DNA of 64,000 bases from Catellatospora paridis (lineage in GTDB: Bacteria; Actinomycetota; Actinomycetes; Mycobacteriales; Micromonosporaceae), in contig NZ_ML769314.1 of assembly GCF_009720365.1 (NCBI RefSeq), forward strand, positions 301,264 to 365,263, in the 5' to 3' direction. Below the pieces are notes generated by a model, which saw only the letters and a program-made list of their open reading frames with translations, made no database searches and was not told the origin of the DNA. Made by a program: the position numbers and the translations under genes. Shown piece after piece: positions 16,504-25,138 of this stretch (positions are counted from its first letter, which is position 1; each line of letters begins with the position of its first letter).

Positions 16504-18372
16504 TCAGGCCGGGTCGGGGGCGGGGTCGACGAGGAACTGGTGGGCGGCGAGTTCGCGGTAGAGGGGGCTGGTGTCGAGGAGTTCGGCGTGGGGGCCGGTG
16601 GCCACCACGCGGCCGTGCTCCAGCACCACGATCTGGTCGGCGTCCACGACGGTGGACAGCCGGTGCGCGACGATCAGCAGCGTGCGCCCCTGGGCGACGG
16701 TGTCGATGGCCGCACGCAGCGCCGCCTCGTTGCGCGCGTCCAGGTTGCTGGTCGGTTCGTCGAGCAGCAGGATCGGCGGCTTGGCCAGCAGCGTACGGGC
16801 GATGGCCAGTCGCTGCCGCTCCCCGCCGGACAGCAGCACGCCGCCCTCGCCGACCTGCGCCTCCAGCCCCAGCGGGGTCCGGTCGACCAGCTCGTCGAGG
16901 TTGACCGCGGCGAGCACGGCGCGCATCTGCTCCTCGGTCGCGTCGGGGGTGGCCAGGCGCAGGTTCTCCCGCAGCGTGCCCGCCAGCACCGGCGACTCCT
17001 GCTCGACGTAACCGAGCCGGGACCGCAGCGTCTGATGGCTCAGCTCCCGCACGTCCACGCCGTCCACGCGCAGGCTGCCCGAGGTCACCTCGTAGAACCG
17101 CTCGACGAGGGACAGCAGCGTGGACTTGCCCGCGCCGGACGGCCCGACCAGCGCGGTACGCGTACCCACCGGGGCCCGGAAGCTGACCTCTCGCAGCACC
17201 GGCTCCCCGACGCGGCCCTCGGCGTCGGTGTAGCCGAAGCCGACCCGGTCGAACTCGATCGCCGGAGTCCCAGCCACCGCTGCACGGGCCGACGCCGCCG
17301 CACCGGCCGACCTGGCCGAGCCGGACGACGGCTGAGCGCCCGCCGAAGCCCTCGCGCCCCCGGTCGGCGCGGTCGCCGTGTCGGCGCGGGCACCCTCCAG
17401 CGGGATGACCAGCACCTCCTCCATCCGCTGCAGCGCGCCCAGTCCGGCCTGTAGCTGGGTGTACGCGTTGAGCGCCTGGCCCAGCGGCATCACCAGGAAG
17501 AACACGAACAGCACGAAGGCGACCAGGTCGCCGACGGTGATCGCGCCGGATGCGACCCGTGCCCCGCCGACGCCCAGCACCAGCAGGAACGAGCCCTGGA
17601 TGGTGGTCACCATGGCGGGCTGCACGATCGCCTGCAACCGGGCGATCCGCACCCCGGCCTGGTACGCCTGCTCGGCGCTGTGCGCCACGGTGTCGGTCTC
17701 GCGGGCCTCGGCGCGGCTCGCCCGGATCGTGCGCGCCGCGGTGATCGACCGCTCTACCGCCGCGGTCATCTCGCCGAGGCGCGCCTGCGCGTCGCGGGAC
17801 ATGCCGCGTACCTTGCGGGCGAAGAAGATGCCGCCGGACAGCCCGATCACCAGGCCGATCAGGGTGACCCCGAACAGCAGCGGGTCCAGCAGCACCATCG
17901 CCGTCGCCGCGCCGACCACCATGATCGCGCCGCTGACGGTGTCGAACAGGCCGGAGGTGACCACGGCGCGCAGCAGTGTGGTGTCCGCGCCGACGCGGGA
18001 CAGCAGGTCACCGGTGCGGCGCTGGTCGTACTCGGCGATGGGCAGGCGCAGCAGGTGCCCGGCCAGCCTGCGGCGGGACGTGAGGACCAGGCCCTCCGCG
18101 GTGCGCTGGAGCAGGAAGTGCCGGAAGCCGTCGACCGCGGCGACGCCGACCAGGGTCGCCACCAGCGCGAGCACGCTCGGGCCGATCGGCGTGCTCGCGC
18201 CGAGCCCGTCGAGCACGTCGCGGGTCAGCACCGGCTGCAGCAGTGTGCCTGCGGTGGTGACCAGGGACAGTGCGGCGACGAGCAGCAGCGAGGAGCGGTG
18301 GGCGCGCAGGTACGGCCAGAGGGTGCGCAGCCCTACCTTGGGCAGCGCGCTGGCGGGGTCTTCCGGGGGCAT
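16504..18372 (-). CDS. ABC transporter, fused membrane and ATPase domains (exporter type)
   Basis: Half-size ABC exporter of 622 residues that probably works as a dimer. Residues 1-325 form the six-helix membrane domain; an unusual Ala/Ser-rich linker of about 45 residues (325-372) joins it to the ATPase, which has Walker A GPSGAGKST near 410, signature LSGGERQR near 515, Walker B ILLLDEPTS and an H-loop IVAHRLST. The substrate is unknown; multidrug or lipid export is typical. The gene lies next to a MarR regulator and an MFS transporter, consistent with drug efflux. TAGTGT seven bases before ATG 18372 suggests a leaderless transcript. Confidence 0.92.
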   Translation of the reverse strand: MPPEDPASALPKVGLRTLWPYLRAHRSSLLLVAALSLVTTAGTLLQPVLTRDVLDGLGASTPIGPSVLALVATLVGVAAVDGFRHFLLQRTAEGLVLTSRRRLAGHLLRLPIAEYDQRRTGDLLSRVGADTTLLRAVVTSGLFDTVSGAIMVVGAATAMVLLDPLLFGVTLIGLVIGLSGGIFFARKVRGMSRDAQARLGEMTAAVERSITAARTIRASRAEARETDTVAHSAEQAYQAGVRIARLQAIVQPAMVTTIQGSFLLVLGVGGARVASGAITVGDLVAFVLFVFFLVMPLGQALNAYTQLQAGLGALQRMEEVLVIPLEGARADTATAPTGGARASAGAQPSSGSARSAGAAASARAAVAGTPAIEFDRVGFGYTDAEGRVGEPVLREVSFRAPVGTRTALVGPSGAGKSTLLSLVERFYEVTSGSLRVDGVDVRELSHQTLRSRLGYVEQESPVLAGTLRENLRLATPDATEEQMRAVLAAVNLDELVDRTPLGLEAQVGEGGVLLSGGERQRLAIARTLLAKPPILLLDEPTSNLDARNEAALRAAIDTVAQGRTLLIVAHRLSTVVDADQIVVLEHGRVVATGPHAELLDTSPLYRELAAHQFLVDPAPDPA

Positions 18373-18429
18373 GTCCCCGACACTAGCCGCCGCGCCACAA
18401 CCACCGTCCTGAGCTGCTGCTCGGCGGCG

Positions 18430-18921
18430 TCAGCGCTGCTCGGCGGCGAGCATGACCCGGCGCAGCAGATCGGCCAGCGTCCGGCGCTCGGCCGCGTTCA
18501 GGGCGCCGAGCAACCGGTATTCCTCATGGCCCAGCACGTCCATCGCGCCGAGCCAGGCGGCGCGACCGGATTCGGTGAGCTCGATGTCGACCCGCCGCCG
18601 GTCCGAGACGGAGTGGGTGCGGCGGATGAAGCCGCGCTGCTCCAGCCCGTCGAGGCGGCCGGTGACCGTCGCCGGTGCCATGGCCAGGTCGCCGGCCAGC
18701 TCCGACGGCGCGGCGCGGCCGCCCCGCCCGGCCAGCGAGTGCAGCGTGTCGAACTCGTGGCGCTGGAGGTCGAAGTCGACGAGCGACTGCTCGCGTACCC
18801 GTCGCAGGTGGTCGGACAGCTTTTTCATCCGTGTCACCGCGGCCTCGACGTCGGGGTCGAGGTCGGGCAGCACGGGCAGCCAGCGGGCGACGTGCGCGTC
18901 CACCCGGTCGCGAGGCTCCAT
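18430..18921 (-). CDS. MarR-family transcriptional regulator
   Basis: A 163-residue winged-helix repressor. The recognition helix is around PSELAGDLAMAPATVTGRLDGLEQRGFI (residues ~72-100), followed by the wing RTHSVSDRRRVDIELTESG. It is divergent from the MFS gene, and the ABC exporter lies 57 bases downstream, so it probably represses both. TAGGAT seven bases before ATG 18921 makes it look leaderless. The ligand is unknown. Confidence 0.9.
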   Translation of the reverse strand: MEPRDRVDAHVARWLPVLPDLDPDVEAAVTRMKKLSDHLRRVREQSLVDFDLQRHEFDTLHSLAGRGGRAAPSELAGDLAMAPATVTGRLDGLEQRGFIRRTHSVSDRRRVDIELTESGRAAWLGAMDVLGHEEYRLLGALNAAERRTLADLLRRVMLAAEQR

Positions 18922-18968
18922 GCCGGTGATCCTATGACGGCGGTGATCCCTCGGTGCCAGATTATTCG

Positions 18969-18998
18969 TTGACAAATAGTTTGATACCGAAATATCTT
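18969..18998 (+). promoter_or_regulatory. MFS promoter with MarR operator
   Basis: TTGACA (18969-18974), an 18-base spacer and TATCTT (18993-18998) end seven bases before ATG 19006, so the mRNA should start at or next to the ATG. The spacer contains CAAA-TAG-TTTG (18973-18983), a small dyad well placed for MarR repression. Confidence 0.65.
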
Positions 18999-19005
18999 CG
19001 ACGGC

Positions 19006-20241
19006 ATGGCCCACCCCCTGCGCCAACGCGCCTTCCGGCTGCTGTTCCTCGGCCGCACCCTGTCCTCGCTGGGCGACTTCGTCATCCCCGCGGCGCTCGC
19101 CATCGCCGTGCACCACGCCACCGGATCCAGCGGCGCGCTGGCCCTGGTGCTGGGCTGCGCGATGGTGCCCCGCCTGGTGCTGCTGCCGCTGGGCGGCGTG
19201 CTCGCCGACCGGCACGACCCGCGCCTGGTCGCGCTCGCCGCCGACCTCGTCCGGTGCGCCGCGCAGGCGTTCGTCGGGTGTGCGCTCATCAGCGGAGACC
19301 CGGTGCTCGCGCACCTGGCGGTGGCGTCGGCGGTGGGCGGAGTCGCCTCCGCGTTCGCCATTCCCACCACATCACCGCTGGTCGCCGGAGTGGTGGACGC
19401 TCCGCAGCGGCAGGCGGCCAACGCCGCGATGGCCATCGCCACCGGCGTCACCCGGCTGGCCGGGCCGGCGCTGGCCGGGGTGCTGATCCTGTCCGCCGGA
19501 GCGGGCTGGGCGTTCGTGCTCGACGGCGCCTCGTTCGCGGTCAGCGCGATGCTGCTGGCCGTCATCCGGGTGCGCCGGGTGCCGGTCGAGCGCCGCACCC
19601 TGCTCGCCGACCTGGCCGCGGGCTGGGCCGAGGTCCGCTCCCGCGACTGGTACTGGAGCAGCCTCATCGCCCACGCCGCGTGGAACGGCGTCGCGGCGGT
19701 GCTGATCACGCTGGGCCCGGCCATCGCCGTCGACCGGCTCGGCGGCGACGCGACCTGGGTGCTCGTGCTGGAGGCCGGTGCGGTGGGCCTGCTGCTCGGC
19801 TCCCTGGTCGCGAGCCGGGTGCGCCCGCGGCGTCCGGTGCTGGTGGCGAACCTGGGCCTGGCCACCTACGCGCTGCCGCTGGCGCTGCTGGCGTTCGCCG
19901 CCCCGGCCCCGGCGGTCATCGCCTCGTACGGGCTGGCGATGGCGGCGCTCGGCTTCCTCAACCCGGTGTGGGAGACGGTCGTGCAGGCCGAGATCCCGCC
20001 GCAGGCGCTGGCCCGGGTGACGTCGTACGACTGGCTGTGCTCGCTGGCGGCCACCCCGGTGGGCTACGCGCTCGCGCCACTGGCCGCGGCAGCCTGGTCG
20101 CCTCAGGTCCCGCTGCTCGCCGCAGCGGTCGTGGTGGCCGTCGCCTGCCTCGGCACGGTGCTCGCCCCCGGGGTGCGCCGAATCGGCCTGCCCGTGCCGC
20201 CGGTCCCGGCCGCTGTCGAGCCTGTCGCCGCCGTCCGGTGA
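19006..20241 (+). CDS. MFS transporter (EntS-like drug/siderophore exporter type)
   Basis: Twelve-helix major facilitator of 411 residues. The N half carries RTLSSLGDFVIPAAL at residues 18-32, and the loop between helices 2 and 3 has GGVLADRHDPRLVALAADL near 65-83, the family's G-x-x-x-D-R-x-x-R/K signature. The protein type is close to EntS-like exporters. Divergent pairing with a MarR regulator indicates an inducible efflux pump. It starts from an apparently leaderless promoter. Confidence 0.88.
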   Translation: MAHPLRQRAFRLLFLGRTLSSLGDFVIPAALAIAVHHATGSSGALALVLGCAMVPRLVLLPLGGVLADRHDPRLVALAADLVRCAAQAFVGCALISGDPVLAHLAVASAVGGVASAFAIPTTSPLVAGVVDAPQRQAANAAMAIATGVTRLAGPALAGVLILSAGAGWAFVLDGASFAVSAMLLAVIRVRRVPVERRTLLADLAAGWAEVRSRDWYWSSLIAHAAWNGVAAVLITLGPAIAVDRLGGDATWVLVLEAGAVGLLLGSLVASRVRPRRPVLVANLGLATYALPLALLAFAAPAPAVIASYGLAMAALGFLNPVWETVVQAEIPPQALARVTSYDWLCSLAATPVGYALAPLAAAAWSPQVPLLAAAVVVAVACLGTVLAPGVRRIGLPVPPVPAAVEPVAAVR

Positions 20242-20261
20242 CCAGCCCTCGTCGTCCGGGA

Positions 20262-20277
20262 GGAAAGCGTTTACCCT
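20262..20277 (+). promoter_or_regulatory. LacI-type operator overlapping the ThuA promoter
   Basis: GGAAAGCGTTTACC (20262-20275) is an imperfect dyad of the GAAAGCGCTTTC kind bound by LacI-family regulators. TACCCT (20272-20277) serves as the -10, seven bases before ATG 20285. The overlap implies repression. No LacI gene is nearby. Confidence 0.45.
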
Positions 20278-20284
20278 GTTCGCC

Positions 20285-20944
20285 ATGCGTAGCGCGTTGA
20301 TCGTCCGCGGTGGAGCCGACTTCCACGACCCCGTCGGCACCACCGACAGCTTCCTGCCATACCTCAAGGAGCAGGGCTTCACCGTCGACACCGCCGACGA
20401 CCTCGCCGTGTACGACGACGCCGCGCTGCTCGCCCGTACCGACCTGATCGTCAACTGCTGGACCGCGGGCGGCGACGAACTCACCCCGGACCGCGCCGCC
20501 AATCTCGACCACGCCGTCCGCACCGGCACCGGCCTCGCGGGCTGGCACGGCGGCATCGTCGCCGCGTTCACCGAACGCCGCTACCAGTGGCTCACCGGCG
20601 GCTGGTTCACCTGCCACCCTGGCGACTTCGTCCCGCACACGCTCACGGTCCGGCCGGAGCGCGCCGACCACCCGATCGTCGCCGGGATCAGCGCGGTCGC
20701 CCTGCACACCGAGCGCTACTGGATGCTCGCCGACCCGCTCAACGACGTGCTGGCCACGATCACCTTCCCGGTCGAGGAGGGCGAGCCCTGGGGCGAGCCG
20801 GTGACCCACCCGGCGGTGTACACCCGGCAGTGGGGTCTGGGCCGGATCTTCGTCTCGACCGTCGGGCACCACCTGCCCGACCTGGACGTGCCTGAGATCC
20901 GCACGCTCACCGAACGCGGCCTGCGCTGGGCCGCCCGCGGGTAG
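20285..20944 (+). CDS. ThuA-domain protein (trehalose utilization-like)
   Basis: A 219-residue class I glutamine-amidotransferase-like ThuA protein. Recognisable parts are SALIVRGGADFHDPV at the N-terminus, LIVNCWTAGGDELTP near 58, GTGLAGWHGGIVAAF near 82 (the family's GxxxxHG segment), and VYTRQWGLGRIFVSTVGHH near 178. ThuA proteins are linked to disaccharide catabolism (3-keto-sugars), but the reaction is not firmly known. The LacI-like operator upstream agrees with sugar control. No sugar transporter adjoins it. Confidence 0.85.
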   Translation: MRSALIVRGGADFHDPVGTTDSFLPYLKEQGFTVDTADDLAVYDDAALLARTDLIVNCWTAGGDELTPDRAANLDHAVRTGTGLAGWHGGIVAAFTERRYQWLTGGWFTCHPGDFVPHTLTVRPERADHPIVAGISAVALHTERYWMLADPLNDVLATITFPVEEGEPWGEPVTHPAVYTRQWGLGRIFVSTVGHHLPDLDVPEIRTLTERGLRWAARG

Positions 20945-20970
20945 GCCCGCCGCCGCCCGGTCGGGGCAGG

Positions 20971-21007
20971 ACGAAGGCCCCGCGACAGCAGGTCGCGGGG
21001 CCTTCGT
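20971..21007. terminator. Terminator after ThuA
   Basis: ACGAAGGCCCCGCGAC and its perfect complement around AGCAG, between convergent ThuA and aceE. Confidence 0.8.
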
Positions 21008-21012
21008 GGTTA

Positions 21013-21058
21013 AGAGGGGCACCTTCTACCACGTATAGCGATGTGAAGGTGCCCTTCC
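21013..21058. repeat. Family I hairpin, copy C (14-18-14)
   Basis: The right arm GAAGGTGCCCTTCC is intact; the left arm has decayed to AGAGGGGCACCTTC but keeps 10 paired bases. The loop is again 18 bases. It lies at the 3' end of aceE. Confidence 0.8.
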
Positions 21059-21066
21059 TTCGCTCG

Positions 21067-23802
21067 TCAGGAGTCGCCGCCGGTTTCGCCGGCGGGGGCC
21101 GCCAGGACGTCGTCGATGGCGTACTTGCGGGCTGCCTCGGCCGGGGCGGTCGCGGGGACCTCACCGGCGCGGGCGAGCTGGGCCAGGACCGCCACGACGA
21201 CCGACTCGGCGTCGACGTTGAAGTGGCGGCGCAGGGCCGAGCGGGTGTCGGACATGCCGAAGCCGTCGGTGCCGAGCGAGGTGTAGTCGCCCGGGACCCA
21301 GCGCGCGATCAGGTCCGGGACGGCGCGCATCCAGTCGGACACGGCCACCTTCGGGCCCGGCGCGTTCTGCAGCGCGCGGGTCACGTACGGGACCTTGGCG
21401 GGCTGGTCCGGGTGCAGCAGGTTGTGCCGCTCCGTCTCGATCGCGTCGCGGCGCAGCTCGGTCCAGCTGGTCGCCGACCACACGTCGGCGGCCACGCCCC
21501 AGTCCTCGGCCAGCAGCTGCTGGGCGCGCAGCGCCCAGTGCAGGCCGACACCGGAGGCCATGATCTGCGCCTTGGGGCCCTCGACCGTCGCCGGCGCGTA
21601 CCGGTACAGGCCCTTGAGCAGGCCCGCCACGTCCACGTCGGCGGGCTCCGCCGGGTGCACGTACGGCTCGTTGTAGACGGTCATGTAGTAGAAGATGTCC
21701 TCCGGCGTCTCGCCGTACATCCTCTTCAGGCCGTCCTCGACGATGTACGAGATCTCGAAGCCGAACGCCGGGTCGTACGCCACCGCGGCCGGGTTGGTCG
21801 CCGCGATGAGGTGCGAGTGCCCGTCCTCGTGCTGCAGGCCCTCGCCGTTGAGCGTGGTGCGGCCCGCGGTGGCGCCCAGCAGGAAGCCTCGCGTCATCTG
21901 GTCCGCCGCCGCCCACAGGCCGTCGGCCGTACGCTGCCACCCGAACATCGAGTAGAAGATGTACACCGGGATCATCGGCTCGCCGTGCGTGGCGTATGCG
22001 CTGCCCGCGGCCGTGAACGAGGCGACCGAGCCGGCCTCGTTGATGCCCTCGTGCAGGATCTGCCCGGCGGTGGACTCCTTGTAGGACAGGAACAGCTCCC
22101 GGTCCACCGAGGTGTACGTCTGCCCGTGCGGCGAGTAGATCTTCGCGGTCGGGAACAGCGAGTCCATGCCGAAGGTGCGCGCCTCGTCGGGGATGATCGG
22201 CACCCAGCGGTGGCCGATCACCTTGTCCTTCATCAGGTCCTTGAACAGGCGGACGAAGGCCATCGTGGTGGCGATCTTCTGCTTGCCGGAGCCCTTCTTC
22301 AGGTCCGCGTAGACCTTGTGCTCGGGCAGCTGCAGCGGCACGTGCTTGGTGTTGCGCGAGGGCAGCGAACCGCCCAGCGCCGCACGCCGCTCCATCAGGT
22401 AGCCGATCTCGTCGCTCTTGGCACCCGGGTGGAAGTACGGCGGCTCGTACGGGTTCGACTCCAGGGCCGAGTCCGGGATGTCGAGGAAGAGGCGGTCGCG
22501 GAAGCTCTTCAGGTCGTCCAGCGTCAGCTTCTTCATCTGGTGCGTGGCGTTGCGGCCCTCGAAGTGCGAGCCCAGCGTCCAGCCCTTGATGGTCTTGGCG
22601 AGGATGACCGTCGGCTGACCGGTGTGCTCGGTCGCGGCCTTGTAGGCGGCGTAGAGCTTGCGGTAGTCGTGGCCGCCGCGCTTGAGACCCCAGATCTCGT
22701 CGTCGGACATCGTCTCGACCATCTTGCGGGTGCGCGGGTCGCGGCCGAAGAAGTGCTCGCGCACGTACGCGCCGGACTCCGCCTTGTAGGTCTGGTAGTC
22801 ACCGTCGGGCGTCACGTTCATCAGGTTGACCAGCGCGCCGTCGGTGTCCTGGGCGAGCAGCGGGTCCCACTCCCGGCCCCAGACGACCTTGATGACGTTC
22901 CAGCCGGCGCCCCGGAAGTACGCCTCCAGCTCCTGCATGACCTTGCCGTTGCCGCGGACCGGGCCGTCCAGGCGCTGCAGGTTGCAGTTGATCACGAAGG
23001 TGAGGTTGTCCAGCTCCTCGCGCGCGGCCAGGCCGATCGCGCCCAGGGTCTCCGGCTCGTCCATCTCGCCGTCGCCGAGGAAGGACCATACTCGCTGGTC
23101 CGAGGTGTCCTTGATGCCGCGGTGGTGCAGGTAGCGGTTGAACCGCGCCTGGTAGATCGCGTTCAGGCCGCCCAGGCCCATGGAGACCGTGGGGAACTCC
23201 CAGAAGTCCGGCATCAGGCGCGGGTGCGGGTACGACGGCAGGCCGCCGCCCGGGTGCGTCAGCTCCTGGCGGAACCCGTCGAGTTGGTGCTCGGTCAGGC
23301 GGCCCTCCAGGTACGCGCGCGCGTACATACCGGGCGACGCGTGGCCCTGGTAGAAGATGTGGTCGCCGCCACCCGGGTGGTTCTTGCCCCGGAAGAAGTG
23401 GTTGAAGCCGACCTCGTAGAGCGAGGCGGACGACGCGTAGGTCGAGATGTGCCCGCCGACGCCGACACCGGGGCGCTGCGCCCGGTGCACGGTCATGGCC
23501 GCGTTCCACCGGATGTACGCGCGCAGCCGGCGCTCGATGTGCTCGTCGCCGGGGAACCACGGCTCGCGCTCGCTGGGGATCGTGTTGATGTAGTCGGTCG
23601 TGGTCAGCGGGGGGACGCCGACCTGCCGCTCACGAGCCCGCTCCAGCAGGCGCAACATGACGTACCGGGCGCGCTTGGCGCCTCGCTCGTCGATCACTCC
23701 GTCGAGCGACTCCACCCACTCGGCCGTCTCCTCGGGATCGATGTCCGGGAGCTGGCTCGGCAGGCCGTCGCTGATCACCGGGCGCTTGCGTTCGGTGGCC
23801 AC
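21067..23802 (-). CDS. aceE: Pyruvate dehydrogenase E1, homodimeric type
   Basis: Decarboxylates pyruvate with thiamine diphosphate and passes acetyl to lipoyl-E2, giving acetyl-CoA. It has 911 residues, the expected length for homodimeric AceE. The ThDP motif begins [12 protein letters not shown] near residue 242 and ends in [12 protein letters not shown]; the preceding [20 protein letters not shown]-type segment near 118 and VRAFGDSLFPT-type region near 515 are family-typical. GTG 23802 is preceded by GAGGGA seven bases upstream. E2 and E3 genes are not in the window, which is common in actinomycetes. Confidence 0.96.
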   Translation of the reverse strand: MATERKRPVISDGLPSQLPDIDPEETAEWVESLDGVIDERGAKRARYVMLRLLERARERQVGVPPLTTTDYINTIPSEREPWFPGDEHIERRLRAYIRWNAAMTVHRAQRPGVGVGGHISTYASSASLYEVGFNHFFRGKNHPGGGDHIFYQGHASPGMYARAYLEGRLTEHQLDGFRQELTHPGGGLPSYPHPRLMPDFWEFPTVSMGLGGLNAIYQARFNRYLHHRGIKDTSDQRVWSFLGDGEMDEPETLGAIGLAAREELDNLTFVINCNLQRLDGPVRGNGKVMQELEAYFRGAGWNVIKVVWGREWDPLLAQDTDGALVNLMNVTPDGDYQTYKAESGAYVREHFFGRDPRTRKMVETMSDDEIWGLKRGGHDYRKLYAAYKAATEHTGQPTVILAKTIKGWTLGSHFEGRNATHQMKKLTLDDLKSFRDRLFLDIPDSALESNPYEPPYFHPGAKSDEIGYLMERRAALGGSLPSRNTKHVPLQLPEHKVYADLKKGSGKQKIATTMAFVRLFKDLMKDKVIGHRWVPIIPDEARTFGMDSLFPTAKIYSPHGQTYTSVDRELFLSYKESTAGQILHEGINEAGSVASFTAAGSAYATHGEPMIPVYIFYSMFGWQRTADGLWAAADQMTRGFLLGATAGRTTLNGEGLQHEDGHSHLIAATNPAAVAYDPAFGFEISYIVEDGLKRMYGETPEDIFYYMTVYNEPYVHPAEPADVDVAGLLKGLYRYAPATVEGPKAQIMASGVGLHWALRAQQLLAEDWGVAADVWSATSWTELRRDAIETERHNLLHPDQPAKVPYVTRALQNAPGPKVAVSDWMRAVPDLIARWVPGDYTSLGTDGFGMSDTRSALRRHFNVDAESVVVAVLAQLARAGEVPATAPAEAARKYAIDDVLAAPAGETGGDS

Positions 23803-24004
23803 AGGCGTTCCCTCGTAGTTGTAGTGATGATCGGTCTAGACACAGAGTTTGTCTGTTCGACCCATCCTGCCCCTCCGGTGGGGGATTCGTCACGCGTACC
23901 GCCGTCCGATGCGACACGCGACACGCATACTGACCAGTAACATTTCGGTCGGCTTCACGACCGGGAGCGCTATTGAGTGGTGTACGCCGATTAGATTGCC
24001 GCCC

Positions 24005-24541
24005 ATGCGACGACTCCTCGGTCTCCTTCTCATCGCATACGGATTCCTGCTCGCCGTCAACACGACCTTCCCCCTCCTGGCCGATCTGGGCGGGGAAAAA
24101 GTGACGGCAGGGATCACCGGTGACGAAGTGAGCTGCCAGCAGGACCTGCTGGCTCCGCCTTACGCGGGCATCTACGGCAACTGCAAGCTCAGCTGGGTGA
24201 ACGGCCCGCTCCGCGACAGCGGCCGGGTGGTCGGCGCAGACGTCGCCGCCGCGGTCGATGCCAACAAGACCGCGGTCCCGGCGGTCGCGATCACCGGCAT
24301 GGAGGGGTACGCCTTCCTGCCGCCCGCGGGCCTGGAGCGCATCGCCGGCTTCGCCGCCCCGCTGGTGATCGTCTTCGGCCTGGTCCTGCTGTTCGCCCCA
24401 CGCAAGCGCCGCCGCCGCAGCGGCCACTCCCACGGCCAGCACGACCACGACGATGACGACGACTACGACAGCGACGACTCCGGCGACTCGGGGGACTCCG
24501 GCGGCGACGGTGGCGGCGACGGCGGTGGCGGCGGCGACTGA
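24005..24541 (+). CDS. Small membrane protein with His/Asp/Gly-rich tail
   Basis: A 178-residue protein I do not recognise. An N-terminal helix (LLGLLLIAYGFLLAV) and a second helix (IAGFAAPLVIVFGLVLLFA, ~118-136) flank an external domain that has two Cys (VSCQQDLL and GNCKLSW). After RKRRRR the tail is GHSHGQHDHDDDDDYD followed by repeated SGD and GGGD, a likely metal-binding or disordered tract facing the cytoplasm. TAGATT seven bases before ATG 24005 suggests a leaderless start. The low-complexity end makes function hard to infer. Confidence 0.7.
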   Translation: MRRLLGLLLIAYGFLLAVNTTFPLLADLGGEKVTAGITGDEVSCQQDLLAPPYAGIYGNCKLSWVNGPLRDSGRVVGADVAAAVDANKTAVPAVAITGMEGYAFLPPAGLERIAGFAAPLVIVFGLVLLFAPRKRRRRSGHSHGQHDHDDDDDYDSDDSGDSGDSGGDGGGDGGGGGD

Positions 24542-24549
24542 CCTCGCGG

Positions 24550-24589
24550 CACGGTGCTGTCCTAAGTTGTCCTCATGGACAGCACCGTG
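24550..24589. promoter_or_regulatory. Perfect 13-bp inverted repeat spanning promoter and start of YjbQ gene
   Basis: CACGGTGCTGTCC (24550-24562) and GGACAGCACCGTG (24577-24589) flank the -10 TAAGTT (24563-24568) and the ATG at 24575. The right arm is coding sequence. It could be an operator, or an mRNA structure if transcription starts further upstream. Confidence 0.6.
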
Positions 24590-24979
24590 CTCACCGTACG
24601 CACCGGCTCGCGCGCGAGCGTGGTCGATCTGACCGACGAGGCCGCGAAGTTCGTCGCGGGCCGGGGAGACGGCCTGCTGCACGTGTTCGTGCCGCACGCG
24701 ACGGCCGGTATCGCGATCATCGAGACCGGCGCGGGCAGCGACGACGACCTGCTCACCGCGCTGGAGCACGTGCTGCCCGCCGACAACCGCTGGCAGCACC
24801 GGCACGGCTCCCCGGGTCACGGGCGTGATCACGTGCTGCCCGCCTTCGTGGCCCCGTACGCCAGCCTGCCGGTTCTGGGCGGCCGCATCGCTCTGGGCAC
24901 CTGGCAGTCGATCTGCCTGGTCGACACCAACGGCGACAACCCCACCCGCCAGGTGCGCCTCTCCTTCCTCGCCGGCTGA
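24575..24979 (+). CDS. YjbQ/UPF0047 family protein
   Basis: A 134-residue single-domain protein of the YjbQ family, some members of which have weak thiamine-phosphate synthase activity. Conserved parts are LLHVFVPHATAGIAIIE near residue 35, HRHGSPGHGRDHVLP near 74 (clustered His residues that bind metal in solved structures) and LGTWQSICLVDTNG near 108. It is about normal length. It starts within a perfect inverted repeat (24550-24589) and appears leaderless. Confidence 0.88.
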   Translation: MDSTVLTVRTGSRASVVDLTDEAAKFVAGRGDGLLHVFVPHATAGIAIIETGAGSDDDLLTALEHVLPADNRWQHRHGSPGHGRDHVLPAFVAPYASLPVLGGRIALGTWQSICLVDTNGDNPTRQVRLSFLAG

Positions 24980-25050
24980 AACTTCCACGCCTCCACTGCG
25001 GGGGCGATTGACACTCCGGAAATGTGGCGGCAATAATTCATGAGCGCAGA

Positions 25051-25064
25051 TGGGAGCGCTCCCA
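25051..25064. promoter_or_regulatory. CebR operator upstream of the GH9 cellulase
   Basis: TGGGAGCGCTCCCA is the exact 14-bp palindrome known as the operator of CebR, the cello-oligosaccharide-responsive LacI-family repressor of Streptomyces. It lies 75 bases before the cellulase GTG, so cellobiose or cellotriose should induce the gene. Confidence 0.9.
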
Positions 25065-25138
25065 GATCCTCCGGCGCATTCCGGCTGCTCACGCCCGCTT
25101 TCGATGCAACACCGATCGCTCCATCGAAAGGACCCCCA

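Noticed and set aside
21043-23940. A 965-codon open frame on the plus strand opposite aceE
   Set aside because: It is the antisense of aceE; composition (Val/Gly/Arg/His-rich, no motifs) is the usual artefact of high-GC DNA.
25040-25138. N-terminal extension of the cellulase from ATG 25040
   Set aside because: It would put the CebR operator in coding sequence and precede the signal peptide; GTG 25139 with AAAGGA is better.
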